Source: Ancistrus triradiatus (taxonomy: Eukaryota > Chordata > Actinopteri > Siluriformes > Loricariidae). Taken from it: DNA of 64,000 nucleotides. The notes below the pieces were generated by a model. That model made no database searches, was not told where the DNA came from, and saw only the letters and a program-made list of their open reading frames with translations. Both the position numbers and the translations under genes were made by a program. The stretch's first letter is position 1, and every line of letters starts with the position of its first letter. The DNA lies in NCBI GenBank assembly GCA_025084515.1, contig JAJAGP010000276.1, positions 434,001 through 498,000 on the forward strand. Direction: 5' to 3'. Below are positions 10,953 through 21,937 of this stretch, piece after piece.

Positions 10953-12062
10953 TCATTTTTTCGTGAGAGCTGTCTTAGAGCCAAGAGGCCTTGTACTACC
11001 ATGGTTAGGATAAGGGCCATACCCTCCCCCAGACTTACCGGCTGTAGCACCGATGTTCTGCCCCAACTGGTAGTCTATGGAGGACTGCCGGGCTGCTATA
11101 AAGGTTTCTGCCAGTTCAGCCGCTTGTCTTGACGAGGTGGGGTTATGCCGCTTTACCCAAATTCGCAGTTCTGAATGAATGACTCTTAAGAACTGTTCTA
11201 ACACGATAAGATCCCCGATCTCCTCTTTAGTCCGTTGCTTTGGTGTCATCCACTTATCATACAGAGCCTTTAGGCGTGATTGTAATTCCTTAGGGGTCTC
11301 ACCTTCCTTTACTATGTCGGCCCTAAAACGTCGTCTGTAGATCTCAACACTGATCTCGTACTTTTGCAGCACAGCTTGTTTGACTCGATCATAATTCCAA
11401 GTGTCCTCTGTGTCCATGGCCACATAGGCTGTTCTCGCCTTACCTGTAAGCAAGGGTACAAGGAAAAGTGTCCAGTCTTCTACTGGCCATCTACAGGCCT
11501 GAGCAATCCGCTCAAAAGTGGTGAAGTAATGCTCAATGTCGTCATCATCCCGGAGTGGCAACATCTCGGTGCTGGCCCACCCCGCATAGGGCAGTGGTTG
11601 CTGTTGAGAAGTTGCTGGTCTATATGATCCTGTTGGTGGTGCTGGTTGTGGCTGTTCTGTGGTCTCCATGCTCTGTATATGATGAATCTGTGCAGCAGGC
11701 GCCATGTCTACAGCAGGAGATGTGGATGGTACATTAAGGGTTCGTGCTGTCTCGCCTCCCAATGCCTGTCGCTCCTGACGCTCCTGTTGGACCTCGTTTT
11801 GGAGCTGCGTGAACTGATGTTGTAGGATACGCCACCTATATTCCTGTCGCTGTGCCTCTCGCTCCAGGCGTTCCTCCCGTGCTTGCTGAATTAACATAAA
11901 ACTTTGGAACATGCCGCTAAGTTGAACCACGTTGTCTGACGCCGAATCTGGTGCTGTACTCGTCTTTGTTACACCGTCAATATTGTCTTCGGACGTACTT
12001 TCATCATCGGAGTCCTCCTCACTTTCCTCAGCACTGGACATAGGTTGATTGAAAAGAGGCAT
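10953..12062 (-). CDS. Gag of the Gmr1-like element, with a SCAN-like capsid region
   Basis: This intact open frame of about 369 residues starts at Met (MPLFNQPMSS) at 12062; an upstream in-frame extension lacks an ATG. It has an acidic N-terminus (EESEEDSDDESTSED), then a coiled coil rich in E/R/Q (REERLEREAQRQEYRWRILQ), and a Q/P-rich linker. A capsid-like part starts at about WASTEMLPLRDDDDIEHY. The C-terminal part YRRRFRADIVKEGETPKELQ ... LIVLEQFLRVIHSELRIWVK ... AELAETFIAAR fits the SCAN domain pattern, which has been traced to Gmr1-like Gag. No CCHC knuckle is seen. Gag is the structural protein that packages element RNA. Confidence 0.8.
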   Translation of the reverse strand: MPLFNQPMSSAEESEEDSDDESTSEDNIDGVTKTSTAPDSASDNVVQLSGMFQSFMLIQQAREERLEREAQRQEYRWRILQHQFTQLQNEVQQERQERQALGGETARTLNVPSTSPAVDMAPAAQIHHIQSMETTEQPQPAPPTGSYRPATSQQQPLPYAGWASTEMLPLRDDDDIEHYFTTFERIAQACRWPVEDWTLFLVPLLTGKARTAYVAMDTEDTWNYDRVKQAVLQKYEISVEIYRRRFRADIVKEGETPKELQSRLKALYDKWMTPKQRTKEEIGDLIVLEQFLRVIHSELRIWVKRHNPTSSRQAAELAETFIAARQSSIDYQLGQNIGATAGKSGGGYGPYPNHGSTRPLGSKTALTKK

Positions 12063-12119
12063 CGTGTCGAAACTAGCGCGCTTCTGGATGGGAAAAACCG
12101 CTGCCACCGCGTGTGGTAC

Positions 12120-12923
12120 TGTGGTCGTAAGCGGTCAAGGGAGGTGTCTTCAGCTGAGTGATGTTTACTTTATCATCCTTTCTTGTATCCCATTAAAACA
12201 CAAGCCAGCAAAATCACATGTGAAACTTCATAAGCCATTCAAAAACAAAGAAACGGAAACAGAGTTCCCATCTACACTTTACCAGCGCCTTCTTTGCTGT
12301 ATCCGCCGATAAAGCTTTAGAGCTACACACAGCCTGAATGACTTTAAAAATGGCGCTCAAAGGAACACCCACTTCCAAGTCGGCGTCCCCGTCCTTTCCT
12401 TAAAAAAGCCCGAACAAAACACTTTGCGCGCCTTTCAAACGTAACTTCCCACCAAAAGTAAGGTAAAGTCCATTCCCCACAGAAGCAGCCCCACCCTTAC
12501 AAAAAAACCCAGCTAAAATCCTCACATACACCAAAAAACGCCTATTTCATTACTCCCTATTCACACATTAACCCAATTTCCTCATTACTCATCTACTCAT
12601 TACATCTACTCATTACATTAAATATTCGCTTGTGCCCTTTTTTTCTGCACCCCCTCTCCGTGATTTCACATGGTCCAGTCCTAACTCTGAGTGCGTGCTC
12701 CTAGGCGCGCGCCCTCCCGGGAAACGAATCCCCCATAGTAAGCATATAGCCATCGTATAAATCCATAATCACCTTTATACACAAATCAACACATACCAAA
12801 TCACCATAATTATTAATAGGAGCTTCCGAAACCTGCGTGAGAGTTAAACGAACACACACAAGCATAACTCACACTTATAATGGGCATCACGTGATGACAT
12901 CAGCACACATGCTTGACATCACA
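12120..12923 (-). repeat. 5' LTR of the Gmr1-like element
   Basis: On plus it starts tgtggtcgtaag and ends cttgacatcaca. It pairs with 6797-7524 and would hold the promoter reading leftward. It is longer than the 3' LTR (804 against 728 bp), with extra sequence around 12260-12360. Confidence 0.85.
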
Positions 12924-13082
12924 CCAAGTATAATATTTCGTCTCATTGTTGATGATGCTTTAGGTCATATTTATGCAAAAAATATCATTCTAAAGGCTTC
13001 ACAAACTTTCAATCACTGTACTAGTGTCACTGAACTAAATGTTTAAATAAAGCAGACACACAAACAAGTGCTGCAACACTAT

Positions 13083-13917
13083 GGCCGTTTCTCAATATGT
13101 GTACTTTTCTGTACATGTGAGACGTCATCAGTCGTAGTACTGTTCCATTTCTAAGTTCGCATCTAAGCAAGTACTCTCCAAATCCCCGGATGTGTTCTTG
13201 ATCCTCCCATATTATCGAGGAAGCATTGGAGCAAACTTGTGCGAACTTGGGACTGCGAAATATCCCACAACGCATTGTCAGCTCGGTAATGGCGGATGAG
13301 AGGACTCAAAACTGGATGTATAATTTTCAAATACTGTTATTGTGTGACAGAATAAAGTTATAAGATTTTTTAGGCGAGAATGTAGTTGTTTAAAATTCAA
13401 CTATATGGTCGGTTAATCAAAATAGAGCTTACATAAAAAATGCTCAGGCAATTTTGGAGATGTGACAAAGTTATTAACGTATTTATTATGCATATGTATT
13501 ATTTATTCAGACTGTATTCTAAATATGAATTGTCTGATATAAGTTGAAGTTCAGAATTAAATTCCCTTCTAAAACCAGACTTGTTTGGGGCTGGCTTATG
13601 TTTGGGAAGGTTTTTTTTTATGTTTAGATGTGATCGGTCCGTTGTTACACGTAGATTAAACTATTCAATGGAAAGTAAAAGATCTGAGCACTTCTTCCAC
13701 CACTAGCAGGCTTTATACAAGATGTTTTAGGTTTTCATCTATGTCTAAAAAGCAAACTGTCCAGTCTCCATAGCCAAGTATGCTGCTGTTCCAATTGTAG
13801 AATAACCAAACTGCATCCTCCCATCACCGGGAGAATGTACTCGCAAGTCCAACTTCCTTGTCCAGACTAGGAAGTACGGAAGTCCGAACTTCGGGTACTT
13901 GGTATTGAGAAACGGCC
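13083..13917. mobile_element. non-autonomous terminal-inverted-repeat element
   Basis: The ends are inverted copies (ggccgtttctcaatatgtgtac; gtacttggtattgagaaacggcc), flanked by TAT on both sides. It contains no recognisable transposase. The class is not settled: a 3-bp TAT duplication is suggestive but could be chance. Confidence 0.65.
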
Positions 13918-14340
13918 TATATTTCTACCATGGCAGCCATAACCAGAGAGATCACAACATGCCTACCTGGCTCCAGTTTGATTCGCCCAGTTTGCGTACC
14001 AGCCACGCTACTGCTGCCATTCATGACGACACAGTCAAGGTGGCACTGACCCGACCTGCCAAAGAGTGGCTACACAAAGCCTTAATCCTAAATTGGTTGA
14101 CAAAAGAAAAAAACAAACAAACATTGAAAGACATGAAAAGTCATGAAACGAGTCCATTTCTGACACATGTAGATAATACAGTACAAATATCATTTTGATT
14201 TGAGTCAGCTTGAGAATTATCATCACCCTTGTTTAAAAATAAAATTTGCTTTAACAAATGCTAGCACTTACAACAGATTCCCTTTGTCATCCGAACACAG
14301 ATTAAATGAGTGTTGCCCTTTATAACCAAAGAAACAAACA
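13918..14340. other. no gene recognised
   Basis: Open frames here lack family resemblance and splice context. Confidence 0.5.
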
Positions 14341-14341
14341 G

Positions 14342-14475
14342 GGCAGTGGTGGCTCAGTGTCTAGGGCTCTGGGATACAGATTGACACCTCAACTCCACCA
14401 GGCTGCCCCTGTTGGGCCCATAAGCAAGACCCATAAACGTCTCTGTTCCAACTTGGCTAGATGAGAGATGTAAAG
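14342..14475 (+). mobile_element. second-type tRNA-like SINE fragment
   Basis: It begins gggcagtggtggctcagtg (A-box-like tggctcagtg) and continues with 'cccctgttgggcccataagcaagaccc', similar in layout to fish tRNA-derived SINEs. The B box is poor and no target duplication was found. Confidence 0.4.
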
Positions 14476-14639
14476 TGAAAAAGTTCTCCAAGGATCACAG
14501 TCTATTTGCAGATAATGGTAGTATTTTGGGATCACAAAGTCTCCAAATTTACAATTACACACCACTTGCAGGCCGGCAATATGGGAGGTGGGTCAGAGGT
14601 ATCCCTGATCAGATAACACATAAATAGACAAAATTTTTA

Positions 14640-14805
14640 ATCAGCAAATGCTCAGCAGGTGTTTGAAAAGATTCCCACTGTAAAGTATGGTGGAGAATCG
14701 TGAGGTTTTTCTTACAAATGCTGTGGGAACCCTTTCAGCACAGGATACATTTATATGCAAAGAATCTACAACTGGGTCATGGCTGGACCTTCCAGTTTGA
14801 GATCA
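14640..14805 (+). mobile_element. Tc1-like transposase relic
   Basis: The run 'cccactgtaaagtatggtgg' encodes the common VKYGGG part of Tc1 transposases. The surrounding sequence is decayed and truncated. Confidence 0.4.
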
Positions 14806-15190
14806 GGGGTGTAGCTATACACTCTTAACAATTCGATTCAATTCACAATACTGAGTACACATTACAATTTGCTTATGACTTTATTTTTGAAGTGTAAACG
14901 ATGAAGAACAATGCACATTTTCTGGAACATGTTTTCAAACAACAAAAAACCTTTAGTCCACTGCAACTAAAATACATTACTAGAAACAGAGCTTTAAAAT
15001 CTAAAGAAAATATTCCATTGTAGCTTTGCCATATATTAAATAACCAAGTGAGAACACTCATATTTTGTTTCTGAATAATAACAATTTGAAAAGTGTACTT
15101 TACTGTTGAATAAATAAATATTTACACCTCTATTTGACACTGATTAATATGTCCAAGTTCAGACAAAACGGTTCACTTCTGACATGGCTA
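14806..15190. repeat. interspersed repeat shared with 58541-59060
   Basis: It starts 'aggggtgtagctatacactc', followed by sequence aligning with the later copy, including 'attactagaaaca' and 'atattaaataacc'. The start resembles ends of hAT-type elements of fish, which I cannot confirm. Confidence 0.5.
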
Positions 15191-18100
15191 TTCCAGATTC
15201 TTAACCTGATTCCCACTGAAAACACGCAGTTTGAGACTTAATTTGTAATTCAAGAATTAACCACAGATCCTTTCATAACCTTTTCAGCCACCTTTACCAA
15301 GGATTTTGAACCTGACAATCTGGAACATGTTTGAATTTGAACTTCATGACACGAGTTGCAGCTCTGCTCCAACAAACTAGGTGTGAATGCTTGAGCATTA
15401 GAGAGCCAGCGACAGATTTGAAAGTCTCTATTTTTGTGCCGACACTTTTGGAATCATGGTATTTAAAAACAAATCCAAACAAACACGATTTGTCTATATA
15501 TATATAAATATATATAAATAATATACAGTGCACATAGCTACAGATGGAGCGAGCATGGAGCAAGAAGGCCATCTTCCAGCTTCACAAACTTGCCGATGGG
15601 CTGCTACGTGTGATACACTATTGCAATGGTTCCCAAACTATTTCTGCAGTTCTCCCCTTTTGGAGATAAGGACATTTTCAAGCCCTCCCAACACACACTT
15701 ACACATCTTTTGCTTCCAAACTCCACTGAGGTATATTTTTAAAGGTTGTAGCTCATACAAAACAGGAAATTACAAAACAAAATAAACTGAAAAATCACCT
15801 TTACAGTGGAATTGTTACAAGTGCCATTCATAATGTAGCATAATTTTAGTACTGCGTGACAGCATGCATTTTCATGCATTTGCCTTGCCTCCATTTTTAT
15901 GGGGGGACTAATGCATTAGTGTTGTTAATATAAGGAACGGTGCACAAGGAACTGAATTAAACATTGTTCAGGACGGTGGATATTTTGGTAATCCTGCTGA
16001 GGATGTTTGCATTGTTTATAAATGAAAGAGAAAATGGGTGCCAAATATCAACCGAAATCAGTATCTGCTTTTGTTTAGGTTATTTAACTGATCCGACATG
16101 GTATGGATCTAAAGATTGACATAATACATTCCTACTTGCAACTGAGACAAAATGGGGACCTTGTTATTATTATGTTATCTTGCTGCCAAAGAGAAACCTA
16201 CAGGCTTACCTTTATGCCCGATATGAACCAAATTCAAATAGCATGCGACATTATTTTATTTTATTCCTTAGAACAGCCTGGCTATTTTCAGCCACGGAGT
16301 CCTGATGCTAGCTAACATGAAATATTTGGCGAGTTGGTTGACTGGAGTCTAGCCAGATTAGTTAGCGAACTTATAAATGATCAGGCTCGCAGTCAGTTTC
16401 ACTTAATTCATTCATACAGCCTGTACTGTACTGTACTAAGGAAAGAAAGCGACTGTTTAAAATGTTCACGCCCTATGCGAGGTAAGCGTGGTTATGGGCC
16501 CAAGCAGGCAGAGCTCAAGCCAGACCCCGAGCGGTGGCGCCGCTTTTTCCGTAACGTCTCGTTGATCCCCGCCCGAGCAAGGTCATCCAGGCCAAGCCTA
16601 TTAAAGCTTAAAATATCTCCAATTACCGCATAATGTTCACATTAGCTAAAACATTTCTTCGCCGCTAAACTATCTGAACGTTTAAGGTGATTAATCTATC
16701 TACTATCTGACAAAGCAAAATGTAAAAGAAAAAGGTCGAAATTTAGCGACAACTTACGAGAAGATTTGACGGTTTCAGTGATATGTCACTAAAGACGCTC
16801 CATAATTGCATATATTTGCAAGAAACATTGGTGAATATTTTGCTACGATGTTACCGACCGTTGTTTGCTTTCAAGCCCAGTAATGGCGCCCGTATTCCGG
16901 GAGGAGTCAGTGGACAGCTTCCGCTGGCAAACACCTCGGCTACCAAGAAGAACGTAACAGAAATGTTCCAACACTTCCAAAATATCAATTCATGAGCATG
17001 TATACGATTTTATAACGCCGTACCCACACCAGTTCCTTTATCAGTGAGTGCATGCTTAGGCATGAAAACATTTCGAGGGGAAAAAAAAGCAAAAACTTGT
17101 AAATCCGTTTTTCGATGTTGGTCAAGTTAAGAGCATGTGTGGACCAAGATTATTTTTTGTGATTAATTAACTTCATGCGATGCTGAACAAATACTGGTTT
17201 TCAGGGATATAATATTGGTTAAAAGGAAAGGCGAGCGGGTGGCTGAGCATTTCTTCGCCCCGAAGCTCTCACTGCAGAGCCGCCATGAATGTTACAAAGA
17301 CTCGGGGACGCACGGGAGGAAAAACGCACAAATCCACCTTAAAGTCAGCAAACAACTCACCGTTTTGATACACTTCCTAGCGGATCTCCTTCGCAATCGT
17401 ACAGCCTTCGACTCGAGTGTGTTTAATGTAAATAAGCGGTAGTTAGCGTCGTATTTTTGAGCCGAAAACCCCGGGGAGTCAAGTCAAAACGGATCCGACA
17501 AAAGGAGCTTCTGGTTCGGTATGAAACTCCGCCCAGCGCCGCAGGGGGAGGAACTCCGACCGAAAACATGCGAGAGCAATGGGGATAAATGTGGACAACC
17601 ATATTTACAAATGTAAAGTGGATTTTCATTAGAACACTCATTTTGTGAAATGTTTCAGATATTTTATTCACCTTTACGCATCAAATGCAACACCCCCTCC
17701 AACGCAAACACATATCACATACGCGGACAAAACGGTCAATAACAGGCAATTATTTAATCCTCCTTTTCTGTCTGGGAGGTTGGCTGGCCAAAGCATGGCG
17801 TTAGACTCCCAGGCTTACAAGTCCAGTCTTTATAATTCGTCTTCAGCAACTAAACCGATTAGCGTAAGGCGCCACCGTTCCGGCAATAAAGTCCCATAAC
17901 GATGGATAAAGTAAGTGTTGGATGAGCTCAAAGGGGCGCCGATACATTAAAAATATCCATATCCACGCAAATGAAAATGCCTTGATTTATGTCGGTGTAT
18001 TGTTTAAAATTGTGCCTTTTCAGCACAGTGAAATATTGAGTGAACGCTACACTGATGCCTTCGGTCTGCACCCCAGACTGACCCACAGCGGAGGAGGAGG

Positions 18101-18326
18101 AGACAAGTGTCGAAATGAATCGTCACCCAGCCTAAAAGGTTCGGGCTTCGTCCCAAACTGCACGTACCCTACTGAACAGTGTCACCACGAGGACAGGTGC
18201 TGCTGGCTGTATCCTAATCACAGTACGACTCTAGTTTGTGCCACAAAGGTGATTGTCTCTCATCCCCTCTCTCACTCTCACTGATCAATAACATAAAACA
18301 TGGCAATGTGTTGTATGTGCTACGTA
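15191..18326. other. no gene recognised; short TA-rich run at 15495-15530
   Basis: It contains a TA microsatellite and two moderately GC-rich patches with CpGs (about 16470-16600 and 17210-17570). These could belong to a promoter, for example of ubtf reading leftward. I found no exon with a start codon whose phase fits the ubtf exon at 5202, so this is not claimed. Confidence 0.4.
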
Positions 18327-18506
18327 CAGTAAGAGACAAAATCAGAAAGAAATACACATTGTTGGGTTTTTAAAGAATTTAATTGTAAATTATGGTGGAA
18401 AATAAGTATTTAGTCAATAAATTTGGTTCGACTCAATACTTTGTAACATATAACCTTTGTTGGCAATGGAATGATGTTTTGGGGCAACACGGACTTTCAA
18501 CTCCCT

Positions 18507-18863
18507 TCACAAATATTCTATGGTGCTGAGGTCTGGAGACTGGCTAGGCCACTCCAGGACCTTGAAATGCTTTTTACAGAGCCACTCCTTCGTTGCCCGA
18601 GCGGTGTGTTTGGCATCATTGTCATGCTGGAAGATCCAGCCATGTTCCATCTGCAATGCTCTCACTGATGGAAGGAGGTTTTGGCTTAAAATCTCACGAT
18701 ACATGGCCCCGTTCATTCTTCCCTTAACACGGATCAGTCGTCCTGTCCCCTTTGCAGAAAAACAGCCCCAAAGCATGATGTTTCCACCCCCATGCTTCAC
18801 AGTAGGTATGGCACAACTCAGAATTCTTTTTCCATCAAACACGACGAGTTGAGTTTTTACCAA
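18507..18863 (-). pseudogene. Tc1 transposase, DDE catalytic fragment
   Basis: It contains the second catalytic Asp (FQHDNDAKHTA) and the third acidic residue region (WPSQSPDLSTIEYL) with spacing typical of DD34E Tc1 enzymes. Here the usual N-P-I-E-N-L reads STIEYL, and the frame ends soon after. Confidence 0.8.
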
Positions 18864-19127
18864 AAAGTTCTATTTTAGTTTCATCTAACCACATGATATT
18901 CTCCCAATCTTCTTCTGGATCATCCATATACTCTCTGGCAAACTTCAGACGGGCCTGGACATGTACTGGCTTAAGCAGGGGGGACACGCCTGGCACTGCA
19001 GGATCTGAGTCCTCTCTCAGCGTAGTGTGTTACTGATGGCAGCTTTGTTTCTTTGGTCCCAGCTCTCTGCTGGTCATTCATCAGGTCCCTCCGTGTAGTT
19101 CCGGATTTTTGCTCACCGTTCTCATGA

Positions 19128-19343
19128 TCATTTTTTGACCTCACGGGATGAGATCTTGCGTGGGGCCCCAGATCGAGGAAGATTATCAATGGTTTTGTCT
19201 GTCTTCCATTTTCTTACAATTGCTTCCCACAGTTGATTATTCACATCAACCTGCTTGCCTATTGTAGATTCACTCTTCCAAGCCTGGTGCAGGTCTACAA
19301 TTTTCTTCCTGGTGTGCTTCAACAGCTCTTTGGTTTTGGCCAT
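19128..19343 (-). pseudogene. Tc1 transposase, N-terminal DNA-binding fragment
   Basis: It starts MAKTKELLKHTRKKIVDLHQ and ends PRSGAPRKISSREVKK, the paired-like DNA-binding region ending at the usual RSGRPRKIS-type hinge. Confidence 0.78.
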
Positions 19344-19707
19344 GGTTGAGTTTGGAGTTTGACTGTTTGAGGTTGTGGACAGGTGTCTTTTATACAGATA
19401 ATGAGGTCAAACAGGTGCCATTAATACAGGTAACGAGTGGAGGACAGAAGAGCTTTTTAAAGAAGAAGTTACAGGTCTGTGAGAGCCAGAAATCTTGCTT
19501 GTTTGTGGGTGACCAAATACTTATTTTCCACCATGATTTACAATTAAATTCTTTAAAAATCCTACAATGTGATTTCTTGGATTTTTTTCTCATTTGGTCT
19601 CTCATAGTTGAAGTGAAGCTCTGATGGAAATTACAGACCTCTCTCATCTTTCTAAGTCGGAGAACTTGTACAATCAGTCACTGACTAAATACTTTTTTGC
19701 CCCACTG

Positions 19708-20020
19708 TATGTCAAACAGCCTGCTCTTAGAGCATGTATTGACAATCAGTGTATCAATTTGGCAGCTAAACAGTCTCTTGTCTACATTTCAAGTAATTTG
19801 TGCATTTTCAGCCTGGCTCTTTGGAAGCTATTACTCAACTGCAACCCATGCAGTGTGAAAATCTGAACGTGTACTAATTGTGTACTGTAGCATGGAAAAA
19901 GGACAGGCAGGACATTCTTCGTTATGATTTTTTCAAATTAAAACAACCAAATAGCACGAGTACTTATAAAAGTTGGAAACAGTGCACAGGATGGTTTTGA
20001 GCAGTAGGAGGAGGGAGCAA
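19708..20020. other. no feature recognised
   Basis: AT-rich sequence without a coding or repeat signature that I recognise. Confidence 0.4.
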
Positions 20021-20225
20021 GTCAAGTCAAGTGAAATTAATTTATATAGCACTTTTCACTCAAAGCACCTTTACAAATATCTAGGCCCAAAGCCCTAACT
20101 GAACAAACCAAGGTGCGACAGTGGAATGGAAAAACTCCATAAATGTTATAAGGAAGAAACCTTGGGAGGACCAATACTCAAAAAGGGCCTTGGGTGGTAA
20201 TAAGTGAGAATTAAACCAAGGTACC
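20021..20225 (+). repeat. interspersed fish repeat ('tatagcacttttca ... gaagaaaccttggga')
   Basis: The segment has the hallmark phrases of a very common fish repeat (atttatatagcactttt, then ggaagaaaccttgggaggacc). No coding capacity or target duplication was seen. The rest up to 21115 is AT-rich and featureless to me. Confidence 0.55.
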
Positions 20226-21118
20226 TAATTAATACTTTTATAGTAATAGTTCAAATAAACAGAAGCTACCTATAAAAAAAATAAAAGATAGAAATAAAAG
20301 ACAGATATTTAAAGAGAATGTAATAAAATAAAATATAATAATATAAGTATTACCTTATTGAATCTTTCAAATTCATCAGTCTACTATAGACTGATAAATT
20401 AAATATTATACAACATTATATAGAGTATAATGAAATAAAGAATATCCTCCTGAGACCAAGGAATACTAAAGTTTGATCATTTCAGTAATTTTGAAATAAA
20501 ATAAGTCTATGAGATGAAAAAAAAAAATGTCACAAAGATTTTTTTTTTCAAAAACACTTTTTGTTTATTTTTTATCAAATTTCCTTTATAAGGGACAACG
20601 AGACATTATAATTATAGTAATTTTCTTTATGTATTTTGTGTGTCCCTTCTGCACAGATCAAAAAGTAAGTCCCAATGTCCATTACAGAGGATATTAAAAA
20701 AGTACACTTTTAAGTGGTTAAACATAAGTACAAATCAGTAAAAATGCTTTGAAAATTAGCTAAAACTGTTTTCTACGTAAAACATGTAAATTAAAGGCTT
20801 TAGAAAAGTCATTAATACATATTATTCAACAATTTACTTCTCTAGCGTCCGTAAAATGTGATCGCTGAGATTGCAGCCAATTTGAAAAAGCAGATCTCCG
20901 GGTTGCAAATGACACCCCTCTACAAATGATACATCAGTGTAAAGGCCAGGATGTACTCTAGATGGCGCATCAGCTTTTAGCTCCTTAGATTATATGGTTA
21001 TTAAAATATTTTTTGTGAACTCATGTCCCCCACAGAGGACAAAAATGAGTTATCAGGTCTTACGAGGATATAAAACTATAGAATATAAGGCGATAGTACA
21101 TATTCAATGCATTCGGAA

Positions 21119-21690
21119 TTTCTTCAGACCCTTTAACTTTTTTCACATTTTATGTTGCAGCCTTGTGCAAAAAAAAAAAAAAAAGATTTTTCCATTCACT
21201 CTGCACTTAATACCCCATAATTTACATTTACAGCATTTAGCAGACGCCCTCATCCAGAGCGACTTACAATTAGTACAATCTTTCAATCCAAGCACTTGTG
21301 AGTTAAGGGACCTGTGACTCAAGGACCCAACGATGGCAGCTTGGCAGAGGTGGGATTTGAACCCTGGACTTTCTGGTCCATAGTCCAGTACCTTAACAGT
21401 CCCATAATGACAAAGTGAAAACAGAATTTTAGAAATTCTTGCAAATTTATTGAAAACTAAAAGCAAAAATATTGTATTGACATAAGTATTCAGACCCTTT
21501 ACTCAGTACTTACTTGAAGCACCTTTGGCAGCGATTACAGCCTCGTTTTCTAGGGTATGATGGCACAAGGTTTGCACACCTGGATTTGGGGATTTTCTGC
21601 TATTCTTCTCTGTTCTGTCAGGTTAGATGGGGACTGTCAATGGACAGCCATTTTCAGGCCTCCCCTGAGATGTTCGATTGGGTTCAAGTT
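21119..21690 (+). mobile_element. Tc1-like element, 5' part, split by a SINE
   Basis: The left part (aatttcttcagaccctttaa ... ttatgttgcagcc) continues after the SINE with 'cataatgacaaagtgaaaac', 'gtattcagaccctttactca' and a tract about 21490-21690 typical of the transposon interior ('gcacctttggcagcgattac'). It is truncated after about 21690. Confidence 0.7.
21222..21400 (-). mobile_element. tRNA-derived SINE, copy 2, with perfect 8-bp target duplication
   Basis: It is flanked by cccataat (21214-21221 and 21401-21408). Read on minus, it has the A-box region and then the B box (gggttcaaatccc, complement of 21353-21365). It is the same family as 3785-3940 and 58221-58400, inserted into a Tc1-like element. 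Confidence 0.88.
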
Positions 21691-21937
21691 AGGGGTGGTC
21701 AATATGACAATATTTTATCGTATTGTGATCAACTTTGTTATCGTGATAAATTGTTAGGATATTATTAGTGCTTAAAGAACATTTTCATTATAAAGAGTTT
21801 ATTTGGTCCTGTTTAACTGGATGATGTGCAGCACATTTTGAATATAAATCACTTATTAGTATGGGATAATATTTGAATAGTAGCTTTTAACAATCTGTTG
21901 CTACTGATGTCTGCGATCACATATCATGATAAATATC

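Larger units (their letters stand above)
6797..12923 (-). mobile_element. Ty3/gypsy LTR retrotransposon, Gmr1-like, degenerate
   Basis: Two LTRs (6797-7524 and 12120-12923) flank gag and pol on the minus strand. The element is bordered by a 5-bp duplication ccaag (6792-6796 and 12924-12928). The order read along minus is gag (12062-10953), a protease-like region, integrase (10555-9501), then reverse transcriptase and RNase H (8761-7690). Integrase before RT is the reverse of ordinary gypsy elements and is known for the Gmr1 group of deuterostome Ty3/gypsy elements. A polypurine tract (aaggggtggag on minus) abuts the 3' LTR near 7527-7537. No primer-binding site starting TGG is evident directly at the LTR edge. 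Frameshifts, an internal deletion and an inserted Tc1-family element show it is dead. Confidence 0.88.
5656..13018 (-). mobile_element. Tc1-like transposon, split by a nested gypsy element
   Basis: The left end (cagtagtaattgaagattta) begins after TA at 5654-5655. The right end (cacaaactttcaatcactg) stops before TA at 13019-13020, and the two are inverted copies. The Tc1 body is 5656-6796 plus 12924-13018; the interval between is the LTR retrotransposon. About 6032-6313 on minus encodes a decayed Tc1 transposase stretch (GGSIMVLAFC, MDGTLIFKLYHQILKENI), with a C-terminal part near the left end. Frameshifts and stops make it inactive. Confidence 0.8.
18327..19707 (-). mobile_element. Tc1-like transposon, copy A of a pair
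   Basis: It is bounded by TA-cagtaagagac (left) and ccccactg-TA (right). Minus encodes a decayed transposase: N-terminal HTH region from Met at 19343 (MAKTKELLKHTRKKIVDLHQ), then the DDE part at 18863-18507 (GGGNIMLWGCFSAKGTG, FQHDNDAKHTARATKEWL, WPSQSPDLSTIEYL). Frameshifts separate the pieces and the extreme C-terminus is lost. A second copy lies at 21938-23326. Confidence 0.85.

Noticed and set aside
17922..18284. 120-residue frame on plus with several cysteines
   Set aside because: No family resemblance, no splice support, and it ends just before a transposon.
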